DNA of 64,000 nucleotides from Microbacterium paraoxydans (GTDB taxonomy: Bacteria; Actinomycetota; Actinomycetes; Actinomycetales; Microbacteriaceae), in the NCBI RefSeq assembly GCF_018224615.1, contig NZ_JAGTUK010000002.1:186001-250000 (forward strand), read 5' to 3'. The position numbers and the translations under genes are program-made. Shown one piece after another: positions 35,253 through 43,987 of the stretch. Each line of letters starts with the position of its first letter. The first letter of the stretch is position 1. The notes under the pieces are model-generated. The model saw only the letters and a program-made list of their open reading frames with translations, made no database searches and had not been told where the DNA came from.

Positions 35253-36136
35253 CCGACATCTCTCAGACCCCGGCCCTCGCCCCCGGCGGCGGGCGCACCA
35301 TGGAGCGCGTACGCCTCCTGCTGCGCAGCCGCAGCGGGCTCGCCGGCCTCGTCATCGTGTTCCTGCTCGCGGTGCTCAGCATCGTCTCGGCGTTCGGGCT
35401 GCTGCCGTTCGACCCGCTCGCGCAGGACCCGCCGTCCCGGCTCCAGCCGCCGTCGGCGACGCACTGGTTCGGCACCGATCAGTTCGGCCGCGACGTGTTC
35501 TCGCGCGTGGCCGCCGGTGTCGCGAACTCCGCGCTGATCTCGGTCGTCGCCGTCGCGTTCGCCACCGTCGTTGGCACCGTGTGCGGTCTCATCGCCGGCT
35601 TCTACCGCGGCATCTCCGACGGCGCGATCACCGCCGTCACCAACGTGCTGTTCGCGTTCCCGCCGCTGCTGCTCGCGCTGTCGCTCGCCTCGGTGTTCGA
35701 CCGCAACTGGTTCACGATCGCGGTGGCCATCGCGATCGTCTACGTGCCGATCTTCATCCGCGTCACGCGCGGCCCCGTGCTGTCGCTGCGCGAGGTGGAG
35801 TACGTCAAGGCCGCCAAGAGCACGGGTCAGGCCCGCATGGCGACCATGTTCCGGCACGTGCTGCCCAACATCACGTCGATCATCATCGTGCAGGTCACGC
35901 TGTCGCTGTCGTGGGCCGTGCTGACCGAGGCGTCGCTCAGCTTCCTCGGCCTCGGCACGCCGCCGCCCGCGCCCTCGCTCGGCTCGATGATCTTCGAGGC
36001 GCGCACGCTCGTCACCATCGCGCCGTGGACCATGATCGCGCCGGGCGTGGTCGTGGTGCTGCTCGTGGTGGGACTCAACCTGCTCGGCGACGGTCTGCGC
36101 GACAGCCTCGACCCGCGGAACCGGGGGAAGCGATGA
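35249..36136 (+). CDS. ABC transporter permease, DppC/OppC type
   Basis: A 295-residue permease. An N-terminal helix (LAGLVIVFLLAVLSIVSAFGLL) is followed by HWFGTDQFGRDVFSRV, the DppC signature, and an EAA loop YVKAAKSTGQARMATMFRHVLPNI near residues 188-211. It has about six helices. ATGA overlaps on both sides couple it to the DppB-type gene and to murQ. Confidence 0.94.
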   Translation: MTDISQTPALAPGGGRTMERVRLLLRSRSGLAGLVIVFLLAVLSIVSAFGLLPFDPLAQDPPSRLQPPSATHWFGTDQFGRDVFSRVAAGVANSALISVVAVAFATVVGTVCGLIAGFYRGISDGAITAVTNVLFAFPPLLLALSLASVFDRNWFTIAVAIAIVYVPIFIRVTRGPVLSLREVEYVKAAKSTGQARMATMFRHVLPNITSIIIVQVTLSLSWAVLTEASLSFLGLGTPPPAPSLGSMIFEARTLVTIAPWTMIAPGVVVVLLVVGLNLLGDGLRDSLDPRNRGKR

Positions 36137-37038
36137 CCCTGGAGGATCTCGGCGCCCTCGCCACCGAGGCCAGCGACCCGCGGTACGCCCGGCTCGACCA
36201 GATGAGCGTGGCGGAGCTCGCGCAGACCATGAACGACGCGGATGCCACCGTGCCCGCGGCCGTGCAGCGCGCGCTGCCGCAGATCGTCCCGGCGATCGAG
36301 GCGACGGCGCAGCGCATGGCCCGCGGCGGGCGCCTCGTCTACGTGGGCGCGGGCACACCCGGTCGCATCGGCGTGCTCGACGCCTCGGAGTGCCCGCCCA
36401 CGTTCAGCACGCCGCCCGAGCTGGTGTTCGCGATCATGGCCGGAGGCCCCGGTGCGATCGTGAACCCCGTGGAGGGCGCGGAGGACGACGCCGACGCGGG
36501 GGCCGCCGCGATCGACGCCGCGGGCATCGGTCCGCTCGACACCGTGATCGGCATCGCCTCGAGCGGCCGCACGCCCTACGTGGTCGCCGCCGTGCGCCGG
36601 GCCAGGGAGCTCGGGGCGCTGAGCGTCGGGCTGTCGTGCAACGCCGGCACCGTGCTGAGCGCCACCGCCGAGCACGGCATCGAGGTCGAGGTCGGCCCCG
36701 AGGTGCTGTCCGGCTCCACGCGCCTGAAGTCCGGCACGGCGCAGAAGCTCGTGCTCAACATGTTCTCCACCATCGCGATGGTGCGCAACGGCAAGGCCTA
36801 CGGCAACCTGATGGTCGACGTGAAGGCCACGAACCACAAGCTCCGCGAGCGCGCGATCCGCATGGTCCGCACGATCGCCGGGGTCGACCGCGACACCGCG
36901 GTCGCGGCGCTGGAGACCGCCGCGTGGGACGTCAAGGTCGCCGCCGTCCTGCTCGTCCGCGGCGAAGACGTCGCCGCGGCCACCACCCGACTCGCCGCCG
37001 CAGGTGGACGCCTGCGCACCGCACTGGAGGAGAACTGA
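36133..37038 (+). CDS. murQ: N-acetylmuramic acid 6-phosphate etherase
   Basis: A 301-residue MurQ, which cleaves the lactyl ether of MurNAc-6-phosphate to GlcNAc-6-phosphate and D-lactate. The SIS domain contains [20 protein letters not shown] (usual form [20 protein letters not shown]), [11 protein letters not shown] and the C-terminal [18 protein letters not shown] block. Size is normal. It overlaps the permease stop by ATGA and anmK by TGATG, placing the enzyme in the transport operon. Confidence 0.96.
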   Translation: [301 protein letters not shown]

Positions 37039-38228
37039 TGCGCGTCCTCGGACTGATCTCCGGCACCTCGCACGACGGGATCGACGCCGCCGTGGTGGAC
37101 TTCGCGACCAGCGGGGGCTTCACCGACCACGGCGTCGACGTCACCGGCACCGTGCTCGCCGCCACGAGCGTGCCCTACGCCCCGGAGCTGCGGGCGCGGC
37201 TGATCGCGGCCCTCCCGCCCGCCCCGACCACGCTCGCCGAGGTCGCGGAGCTCGACACCCTCATCGGCCAGGCCTTCGCGGACGTGGCGGCCGTCATCGC
37301 GGCCGAGGTCGGCGGCGTCGACGCGGTGTGCTCGCACGGGCAGACCGTGTACCACTGGGTCGACGGCGCGCACGCGTTGGGCACGCTCCAGATCGGGCAG
37401 CCCGCGTGGATCGCCGAGAAGCTCGGGGTCCCGGTCGTGTCCGACATCCGCATCCGCGACATCACCGCCGGCGGCCACGGCGCCCCGCTCGTGTCGTTCC
37501 TCGACGAGCTGCTGCTGCGCGGGCGCGCGGGGGTCTCGGCGGCGCTGAACCTCGGCGGCATCTCCAACATGACGGTCGTGCGCCCGGACGGCCTGGTCGC
37601 CTACGACATCGGCCCGGCGAACGCCCTGGTCGACGCGGTCATCGTGGAGCACGGCCTGAACCCGCTCGGCTACGACGACGACGCCGCGATCGCCCGCACG
37701 GGTAGCGTCGACGAGGCGCTGCTCGACGCGCTGCTCGCCGACCCCTACTACGCGCTGACGCCGCCCAAGAGCACGGGCAAGGAGCACTTCCACCTGGCCT
37801 ACGTGCAGGAGCACCTGGCGGCGCAGGGCCGCGAGATCCCGGTCGCCGACGTGGTGCGCACGCTCACCGAGCTGACGGTCCGCACGGTCGCGCGCGACGT
37901 GGAGGCCGCGGGCATCGGGTTCCTGGCGGTGTCGGGCGGCGGCTGCCGCAACCCGCTGATCCTCGACGGGCTGCGCGCCGCGCTGCCGCAGACCGAGGTC
38001 GTGCTGGCCGATGAGCTGGGTGCGCCCGCCGACAGCAAGGAGGCGATCCTGCTCGCGCTGATCGGCTGGGCGACCATGCACGGCGTCCCGGCGATCGTCC
38101 CCGGCGGCACGGGCGCGCGCGAGCCGCGCATCCTCGGCACGATCACGCCCGGCTCCGGCCCGCTGCACATGCCGGAGCCCGTCGCCGCGATCGACTCGCT
38201 GACACTCACGGAGGCGTCGGCGTCGTGA
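37038..38228 (+). CDS. anmK: Anhydro-N-acetylmuramic acid kinase
   Basis: A 396-residue AnmK, which hydrolyses and phosphorylates 1,6-anhydroMurNAc to MurNAc-6-phosphate, the substrate of MurQ. Family motifs are GLISGTSHDGIDAAVVDF at the N-terminus, ITAGGHGAPLVSFLDELL near residues 140-157, ALNLGGISNMTVV near 170 and VSGGGCRNPLIL near 298. It starts one base before the end of murQ. The pairing implies that the imported sugar reaches the cell in anhydro form or as a muropeptide. Confidence 0.95.
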   Translation: MRVLGLISGTSHDGIDAAVVDFATSGGFTDHGVDVTGTVLAATSVPYAPELRARLIAALPPAPTTLAEVAELDTLIGQAFADVAAVIAAEVGGVDAVCSHGQTVYHWVDGAHALGTLQIGQPAWIAEKLGVPVVSDIRIRDITAGGHGAPLVSFLDELLLRGRAGVSAALNLGGISNMTVVRPDGLVAYDIGPANALVDAVIVEHGLNPLGYDDDAAIARTGSVDEALLDALLADPYYALTPPKSTGKEHFHLAYVQEHLAAQGREIPVADVVRTLTELTVRTVARDVEAAGIGFLAVSGGGCRNPLILDGLRAALPQTEVVLADELGAPADSKEAILLALIGWATMHGVPAIVPGGTGAREPRILGTITPGSGPLHMPEPVAAIDSLTLTEASAS

Positions 38229-38256
38229 GCGGTCACGGAGCACGAAGGGCCGGGGT

Positions 38257-39336
38257 GTGAGCGCCGCGCAGGCCGTCGCCGCGGTCCTTTCCGGGACGAC
38301 CGCGCCGCGCGCCGTCGCCGCGGGTGTCGCGACCCGGGACGGCCGCGACGTCGCGGTGGGCGGACTCGCGGACCTCGCCGGCACCCCGGTCACGCGCGAC
38401 ACCGCGTTCGACCTGGCGTCGGTGTCGAAGGTCGCCGCGACCACCACGGCCGTGCTGCGCCTGGTGAGCACGGGCGACCTCCGCGTCGACGACTCCGTCG
38501 ACCGCTACCTCCCCGGTACCGCCTGCGCGCCGGGCACCACCGTGCGCCACCTGCTGCTGCACCGCGCCGGGCTGTGGGAGTGGCAGCCGCTGTACCTCGA
38601 CCCGACCCACGCGGATGCCGCGGCGACCGTCGACGCGCTGCCGCTGCGCTACGGCCTCGACGAGGGACGGCACTACTCCGACCTCGGCTTCATCCTGCTC
38701 GGCCGCCTCATCGCCCAGGTCACCGGGCTGCCGCTCGATGCGGCGGTGCGCGAGCTCGTCACCGCGCCGCTCGGCCTCGACCACACGGGCTACGGTCCGG
38801 TCGGCGCGCCCGTGGCCTCGTCCGGCATCGGGGACGCGGCGGAGCGGCGCATGGTCGCGACCGGCGAGCCCTACCCGATCCTCACGTCGCGGCGGCACTT
38901 CCCGTGGCGTGAGCACGAGATCGCCGGCGCCGTGAACGACGGCAACTGCTTCCACGCGCTGGGCGGTGTCTCCGGTCACGCGGGGCTGTTCGGCACGGTC
39001 GACGACCTGCTCACGCTCGGCTCCGCCCTGGCCGACGCCGAGCAGCACGCCGACCTGTGGCCCCCCGACGCGGTCGCCGACGTGTTCCGCGACGGCCCCG
39101 ACCCCGGGCAGGCCCTCGGCTGGCGCAGCGACACGGTCGCGCTCGCCGGACAGCCCACCCGGATGCTGTGGCACCCCGGCTACACCGGCTGCGCGCTCGG
39201 CCTGTTCCCCGGCACCGGCACCGCGGCCGTGCTGCTGAGCACCCGCCTGCTGGCCGCCGAGGTCGCCCCGACCGACACGCTGTGGCGCGCGGCGCTTCCC
39301 GCCCTCCTGCACCCCGAAGGAACGAGTACCCCATGA
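38257..39336 (+). CDS. Serine hydrolase, AmpC/beta-lactamase class C fold (AmlC-like)
   Basis: A 359-residue penicillin-binding-protein-type hydrolase. The catalytic SXXK is S55-V-S-K58 (DLASVSKVAATT) and the tyrosine motif is YSD (EGRHYSDLGFILLGRL). No signal peptide is seen, so it looks cytoplasmic. B. subtilis has a related gene in its MurNAc operon next to nagZ, murP, murR and murQ, so a role in processing cell-wall fragments is likelier than antibiotic resistance. GTG 38257 follows a GAAGGG site; the gene overlaps the ATPase by ATGA. Confidence 0.88.
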   Translation: MSAAQAVAAVLSGTTAPRAVAAGVATRDGRDVAVGGLADLAGTPVTRDTAFDLASVSKVAATTTAVLRLVSTGDLRVDDSVDRYLPGTACAPGTTVRHLLLHRAGLWEWQPLYLDPTHADAAATVDALPLRYGLDEGRHYSDLGFILLGRLIAQVTGLPLDAAVRELVTAPLGLDHTGYGPVGAPVASSGIGDAAERRMVATGEPYPILTSRRHFPWREHEIAGAVNDGNCFHALGGVSGHAGLFGTVDDLLTLGSALADAEQHADLWPPDAVADVFRDGPDPGQALGWRSDTVALAGQPTRMLWHPGYTGCALGLFPGTGTAAVLLSTRLLAAEVAPTDTLWRAALPALLHPEGTSTP

Positions 39337-40964
39337 GCACCACTCCGCCCGTGCTGAGCATCGACGACCTCGCCGTCGCCTTCCGCACCGGTTCCGAACT
39401 GGTCACCGCGATCAGCGGCGTGAGCATCGACATTGCCGCGGGCGAGACGGTCGCGGTGGTCGGCGAATCCGGATCCGGGAAGTCCACCACGGCCGCCGCC
39501 GTCAACCGCCTGCTGCCCGAGAACGGCGTGATCACGGCGGGCAGCATCCGCTTCGACGGCCGGGAGCTGACCGACCTGCCCGAGAGCGCCATGATCTCGC
39601 TGCGCGGCGCCGGGATCGGCCTGGTGCCGCAGGACCCGATGTCGAACCTCAACCCGCTCATGCGCGTGGGGGAGCAGATCGGCGAGGCGCTGGAGGTGCA
39701 CGGCTACACGAGCGGCGAGGCCACCAAGGCCCGCGTGGTCGAGCTGCTGGAGATGGTGGGTATCGCCGACGCCGCCCGCCGCGCGCGGCAGTATCCGCAC
39801 GAGTTCTCCGGCGGCATGCGCCAGCGCGTGCTGATCGCGATGGGGCTCGCGTGCAAGCCGCGGCTGCTGATCGCCGACGAGCCGACGAGTGCGCTCGACG
39901 TGACGGTGCAGCGCCGCATCCTCGACCAGCTCGACGAGCTCACCGGGGAGCTGGGGACCGCGGTGTTCCTGATCACGCACGACCTGGCGCTCGCGGCCGA
40001 GCGCGCCGACCGCATCGTGGTGATGTTCCGCGGCCGCGTGGTCGAGGAGGGCACGTCGGCGCAGGTGCTGGGCGACCCGCAGCACGAGTACACCCGGCAG
40101 CTGCTCGCGGCGGCCCCGAGCCTCTCGTCCCGCCGCGACGCGCTGCCCGTGCGCACCGCGGCGAGCGACGCCGTGCCGTTCGTGGAGATCCGCGACCTCC
40201 GCAAGGAGTTCCCCGTGCGCGGGGCCAAGGCGGGGGAGCCGCAGACGTTCACGGCGGTCGACGGCGTGAGCTTCACGATCCGCCGCGGCACCACCGTCTC
40301 GATCGTGGGCGAGTCGGGGTCGGGCAAGTCCACCACCGCGAACATGGTGCTGGGACTGGAGGACGCGACGTCCGGCTCGATCCTGTTCGACGGGCTCGAC
40401 CTCACCACGCTGCGCCGCAAGGAGCTGTTCGCGCTGCGCCGCCGCGTGCAGCCGGTGTTCCAGAACCCGTACGCCTCGCTCGACCCGCGCTTCACCGTGG
40501 AGCAGTCCATCGCGGAACCGCTGCGCGTGCACCGGATCGGCACCGCGGCCACGCGTCACGCCCGCGTGCTCGAACTGCTGGAGCAGGTGGCACTCCCGGC
40601 TGCGATGGCCGAGCGGCTGCCGCACGAGCTCTCCGGCGGACAGCGGCAGCGCGTGGCGATCGCCCGGGCTCTGGCGCTGGAGCCCGAGCTGGTGGTGCTC
40701 GACGAGGCCGTGTCGGCGCTCGACGTGCTGGTGCAGGCGCAGATCCTCGACCTGCTCGCCGACCTGCAGCAGCGGCTCGGCCTCAGCTACCTGTTCATCA
40801 GCCACGACCTCGCCGTGGTGAGGATGATCTCCGACGAGGTGCACGTGATGCAGCGCGGCGTGGTGGTCGAGAGCGGCACGCCGGAGCGCATCTTCGACGA
40901 CCCGCAGCACCCGTACACGCGCGAGCTGCTGGCCGCGATCCCCGGGGCGTCGCTGGCCTCCTGA
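39333..40964 (+). CDS. ABC transporter ATP-binding protein, fused DppD-DppF type
   Basis: A 543-residue protein with two complete nucleotide-binding domains. The first has Walker A GESGSGKST near residue 43, signature FSGGMRQRV and Walker B LLIADEPTSALD; the second has Walker A GESGSGKST near 323, LSGGQRQRVAIARAL and LVVLDEAVSALD. Each half ends with the DPQHEYTRQLLAA / DPQHPYTRELLAA block that marks oligopeptide-type ATPases. It powers the two permeases of the operon. Confidence 0.95.
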   Translation: MSTTPPVLSIDDLAVAFRTGSELVTAISGVSIDIAAGETVAVVGESGSGKSTTAAAVNRLLPENGVITAGSIRFDGRELTDLPESAMISLRGAGIGLVPQDPMSNLNPLMRVGEQIGEALEVHGYTSGEATKARVVELLEMVGIADAARRARQYPHEFSGGMRQRVLIAMGLACKPRLLIADEPTSALDVTVQRRILDQLDELTGELGTAVFLITHDLALAAERADRIVVMFRGRVVEEGTSAQVLGDPQHEYTRQLLAAAPSLSSRRDALPVRTAASDAVPFVEIRDLRKEFPVRGAKAGEPQTFTAVDGVSFTIRRGTTVSIVGESGSGKSTTANMVLGLEDATSGSILFDGLDLTTLRRKELFALRRRVQPVFQNPYASLDPRFTVEQSIAEPLRVHRIGTAATRHARVLELLEQVALPAAMAERLPHELSGGQRQRVAIARALALEPELVVLDEAVSALDVLVQAQILDLLADLQQRLGLSYLFISHDLAVVRMISDEVHVMQRGVVVESGTPERIFDDPQHPYTRELLAAIPGASLAS

Positions 40965-40982
40965 CGTGACGGCGGCCGGGGC

Positions 40983-41147
40983 TCAGCGCTTCCGGTCGTC
41001 GTCGTCCCAGGGGCCCTCCCACCAGCCGGCGCGGCCGTCGTCCGACCCGCCGCGGCGGCGCGAGCGCACGAGCTGCACCACCAGCACGGTCAGCGACGTG
41101 AGCGTGATGAGGACCAGCACCAGGAACAGCAGGTCGCTCTGAGTCAT
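40983..41147 (-). CDS. Small single-helix membrane protein, 54 aa
   Basis: The sequence MTQSDLLFLVLVLITLTSLTVLVVQLV is one N-terminal transmembrane helix, then RSRRRGG and an acidic, Trp-rich tail (GWWEGPWDDDDRKR). ATG 41147 overlaps the stop of the upstream YdeI-type gene by ATGA, so it is probably translated with it. No family recognised. Confidence 0.65.
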   Translation of the reverse strand: MTQSDLLFLVLVLITLTSLTVLVVQLVRSRRRGGSDDGRAGWWEGPWDDDDRKR

Positions 41148-41713
41148 GGGCGTTTCCCCTCCGCGGCGTCCGCCACGATCTTCGCGATCCGGGCGGCCCT
41201 CGTCTCCGGTCGCTTGGCCATCGCGATGTGCGTGAGCCCGAACTTCTTCACCGACTTCGGGAACGCGTCCCAGTTCGCGCGCGCGGCGGGGTCGGCGTCG
41301 AGGGCCGCGGTCAGCTCCTCCGGCTCGATGCCCGCCTCGGGTCCGTCGAGCACGGTCCACGAGCCGTTCGCCTTCGCGGCCTCCAGCACGCGGATGCCGG
41401 CCGGATGCATCAGCCCGGCCGCCTCCAGCTCCGCGATCCGCGCCTTGTTGGTCGCCGCCCACCCGCTGCCCGGCCGGCGCGGCGAGAACCACTGGCCGTT
41501 CGTCTCGTCGTCGAACCGGCGCACGGGTCCGTCGATCCACCCGAAGCACAGGGCCTGCCGCACCGCGTCGTCGTAGCCGACGCCCGTGGTGGAGCGGCCG
41601 CGGACGCTCAGCAGCCACACCCCGTCCGCGCGCGCGTGGTTCTCCTCGAGCCAGGCGCGCCACGCGGCGGCGTCGGCCGCCGTGATGCGCTCGCCGTCGT
41701 CGAGGGCGCCCAT
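41144..41713 (-). CDS. YdeI/OmpD-associated family protein
   Basis: A 189-residue soluble protein. WRAWLEENHARADGVWLLSVRG and YDDAVRQALCFGWIDGPVRRFDDETNGQWFSPRRPGS are the hallmark blocks of the YdeI family; the C-terminus (FPKSVKKFGLTHIAMAKRPETRAARIAKIV) is the helical end. The family's biochemical role is unclear. It starts one base after the NagD-like gene ends and is coupled to the small membrane protein. Confidence 0.86.
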   Translation of the reverse strand: MGALDDGERITAADAAAWRAWLEENHARADGVWLLSVRGRSTTGVGYDDAVRQALCFGWIDGPVRRFDDETNGQWFSPRRPGSGWAATNKARIAELEAAGLMHPAGIRVLEAAKANGSWTVLDGPEAGIEPEELTAALDADPAARANWDAFPKSVKKFGLTHIAMAKRPETRAARIAKIVADAAEGKRP

Positions 41714-41714
41714 G

Positions 41715-42524
41715 TCAGTCCTCGTCCAGCGTGGGGATCGACTCGGTGATGGTGGGCAGCAGGTCGGCGACCGAGTCGACGATCTCGTCCGGCCGGAACG
41801 GGTACTGCTCGATGCTGCGCCGGTCGCTGATGCCGGTCATCACGAGCACCGTGTGCAGACCCGCCTCGATGCCGGCCACGATGTCGGTGTCCATGCGGTC
41901 GCCGATCATGCCCGTCTTCTTCGAGTGCGCGCCGATCTTGTTGAGCGCGGAGCGGAACATCATCGGGTTGGGCTTGCCGACCACGTACGGCTCCTTGCCG
42001 GTGGCCTTCGTGATGAGCGCCGCGATCGCACCCGTCGCCGGGAGCACGCCGTCGACGCTCGGACCCGTCGCGTCGGGGTTGGTGACGATGAACCGCGAGC
42101 CGTTGATGATGTGGCGGATCGCCTTCGTGATCGCCTCGAACGAGTAGTTGCGGGTCTCGCCGACCACCACGAAGTCGGGGTTCGTCTCGGTCATGATGAA
42201 CCCGGCCTCGTGCAGCGCGGTGAGGATGCCCGCCTCGCCGATCACGAACGCCGAGCCGCCGGGGAGCTGCTGCGCGAGGAAGTCGGCGGTCGCGAGCGCG
42301 GAGGTCCAGATGCGCTCCTCCGGCACGACGAGGCCGCTCTGGCGGAGCCGGGCGGACAGGTCGCGGGCGGTGAAGATCGAGTTGTTCGTCAGCACCAGGT
42401 AGGGGATGTCGTTGCGCTCCCATCCGGCGAGGAGTTCGGATGCCCCGGGGATGGCGTCGTTCTCATGGACGAGCACGCCGTCCATGTCGGTGAGCCAGCA
42501 TTCGATGTCGTCGCGGTGTGCCAT
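41715..42524 (-). CDS. HAD-IIA family phosphatase (NagD-like)
   Basis: A 269-residue HAD-IIA hydrolase with LTDMDGVLVHE (motif I), LVLTNNS (motif II), GKPNPMMFRSAL (motif III) and IGDRMDTDIVAG (motif IV). NagD prefers nucleotide monophosphates and can hydrolyse some sugar phosphates. ATG 42524 is chosen over GTG 42530 because a TAGGCT -10 box lies six bases upstream of it. It sits 0.7 kb from the muropeptide operon but on the opposite strand, so a link to amino-sugar metabolism is only possible. Confidence 0.92.
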   Translation of the reverse strand: MAHRDDIECWLTDMDGVLVHENDAIPGASELLAGWERNDIPYLVLTNNSIFTARDLSARLRQSGLVVPEERIWTSALATADFLAQQLPGGSAFVIGEAGILTALHEAGFIMTETNPDFVVVGETRNYSFEAITKAIRHIINGSRFIVTNPDATGPSVDGVLPATGAIAALITKATGKEPYVVGKPNPMMFRSALNKIGAHSKKTGMIGDRMDTDIVAGIEAGLHTVLVMTGISDRRSIEQYPFRPDEIVDSVADLLPTITESIPTLDED

Positions 42525-42530
42525 GTGCAC

Positions 42531-42536
42531 AGCCTA
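42531..42536 (-). promoter_or_regulatory. -10 box, leaderless type (NagD-like phosphatase)
   Basis: TAGGCT on the minus strand, six bases before ATG 42524; spacing would be zero for GTG 42530. Confidence 0.6.
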
Positions 42537-42560
42537 GAGGCCGCGTGTTTCCGGGAGGTC

Positions 42561-43193
42561 TCAGGTCGTGAGCCAGACGACACCGGCCGCGCCCTCGGGG
42601 AGCGCGACCTCGGCGCCGTCCAGCGCGACACCCGTGGCGGTCACGGCCACGGTCGCGCCGACGGTGAGGCCCAGCGCTTCCAGTGCGCGCAGCAGCTCGG
42701 GGTCGCGGTCGTCCACCCGGAGCACGCGGCCCGTGTGGCCCTCCGCGGCGTCGGCGAGCAGCACGAACGGCTCCCGCTCGACACGGCCGTCCGCGTCGGG
42801 GATCGCGTCGCCGTGCGGGTCGAAGCGCGGGCGGCCGAGGCGGGCGTCGATGCCCTCGAGCAGCCGGTCGCTGATGGTGTGCTCGAGCACCTCGGCCTCG
42901 TCGTGCACCTCGTCCCACCCGTAGCCGAACTCCTGCACAAGCCACGTCTCGATGAGGCGGTGGCGCCGCACCATCGCGAGGGCGCGGACGGTGCCGGCGT
43001 CGGTCAGCCGTACGGCGCCGTAGGGCACGTGCGACACGAGCCCGGCGGCGGCGAGCTTCTTCACCATCTCGGTGACGGACGACGGGGCAATGCCGAGCTT
43101 GGCCGCCAGCACGGACGGGGTGATCGGCGCGTCCTGCCATTCGGTGTGGGCGTAGACGGTCTTCAGGTAGTCGTCAGCTGCGGGGGAGGCCAC
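42561..43193 (-). CDS. mntR: DtxR-family metal regulator, manganese type
   Basis: A 210-residue DtxR-family repressor: winged helix (about 1-62, KLGIAPSSVTEMVKKLAAAGLV), dimerisation and metal domain (about 65-140) and a C-terminal FeoA/SH3-like domain. In the metal site, EVHDEAEVLEH puts Glu101 where iron-type DtxR/IdeR have Cys102, the change that marks Mn-responsive MntR proteins. Two DtxR-like boxes precede mntH 5.5 kb away. The GTG start at 43193 is six bases from TAAAGT. Confidence 0.9.
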   Translation of the reverse strand: MASPAADDYLKTVYAHTEWQDAPITPSVLAAKLGIAPSSVTEMVKKLAAAGLVSHVPYGAVRLTDAGTVRALAMVRRHRLIETWLVQEFGYGWDEVHDEAEVLEHTISDRLLEGIDARLGRPRFDPHGDAIPDADGRVEREPFVLLADAAEGHTGRVLRVDDRDPELLRALEALGLTVGATVAVTATGVALDGAEVALPEGAAGVVWLTT

Positions 43194-43199
43194 CCGTCC

Positions 43200-43205
43200 A
43201 CTTTA
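43200..43205 (-). promoter_or_regulatory. -10 box, leaderless type (mntR)
   Basis: TAAAGT on the minus strand, six bases before GTG 43193. Confidence 0.6.
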
Positions 43206-43214
43206 CGGCGGAGG

Positions 43215-43871
43215 TCAGTCGCGCCCCTCGCGCGCCCAGGCGGTGAGGCCGTGGATGAGCGCCCGCACGCCGATCTCGAAGGTGCGCCGGGCGGGATCGG
43301 TGCTGAGCCGCGCCCGCGCGCTCTCGGCCGCGGTGAAGGTCGGGTAGGCGGGGGCCAGGTCTTTCGGCGACATGTTGTCGGCGGGGGCGAGGGCGTCGAG
43401 CGCGGAGCCGATGATGAACGACTCCAGGGCGACGATCGCGTCGACGATCGTGTCGGTGGGCCAGCCGTCGTCGGCGAGCAGCACGGCGATCTGCTCGTAG
43501 TCGGCGAAGGAGCCCTCGTCGGCGTCGATGGGCGAGGTGGCGAGCATGACCATGGCCTGCGGGGCGGCGATGGCGGCGTCGCGGTAGCTGTGCGCCCAGG
43601 CGAGCAGGGCCTCCTCCACGGGCAGCTCGCGGGGGACGGGCGTGGCGAGCGAGCGGCTGACGCGGCCGCGCATGGCGCGGATCACGGCGTCGCGGTTGGC
43701 GAAGTGGTGGTAGAGCGCAGACGTGCGCACGCCCAGGGATTCGGCCAGCGCGGTCATGGTGAAGCGCTGCGGGGTGCGCTCGGCGCTGAGCCGGAACGCG
43801 GCGTCGAGGATCCGCTCCTCGGTGAGCACCCGTGCGGAGGGGCGGCCCACGCTGCGGGGGGTCTTCGTCAT
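43215..43871 (-). CDS. TetR-family transcriptional regulator
   Basis: A 218-residue TetR regulator. Helix-turn-helix at about 15-62 (LTEERILDAAFRLSAERTPQRFTMTALAESLGVRTSALYHHFANRDAV), with a longer TetR_C-type effector domain behind it. It is divergent from the amidohydrolase, with a perfect inverted repeat between, so it probably represses that operon and itself. ATG 43871 fits the family's start. Confidence 0.9.
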   Translation of the reverse strand: MTKTPRSVGRPSARVLTEERILDAAFRLSAERTPQRFTMTALAESLGVRTSALYHHFANRDAVIRAMRGRVSRSLATPVPRELPVEEALLAWAHSYRDAAIAAPQAMVMLATSPIDADEGSFADYEQIAVLLADDGWPTDTIVDAIVALESFIIGSALDALAPADNMSPKDLAPAYPTFTAAESARARLSTDPARRTFEIGVRALIHGLTAWAREGRD

Positions 43872-43899
43872 CGTGGCTCGATCCTGGTTCCGTGTCTGC

Positions 43900-43922
43900 T
43901 ACTTTATTGAAACTCTTTCAAT
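43900..43922 (+). promoter_or_regulatory. Amidohydrolase promoter -10 and TetR operator
   Basis: TACTTT (43900-43905) is the -10 candidate. Directly after it, ATTGAAA-CTC-TTTCAAT (43906-43922) is a perfect 7-base inverted repeat covering the predicted transcript start, a typical TetR operator position. Confidence 0.75.
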
Positions 43923-43987
43923 TCGCTCGAGGAAGAACGCCATGACGGGTTTTCGACGCCGACACTATCGTCACCGGCGCGCGCGTC

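Noticed and set aside
38257..39336. AmpC-fold gene as an antibiotic-resistance beta-lactamase
   Set aside because: It has no signal peptide and sits inside a MurQ/AnmK operon, which favours a cell-wall recycling role.
43950..43953. TTTT run as a phase-variation tract
   Set aside because: Four bases is too short for frequent slippage; a fixed mutation or sequencing error is likelier.
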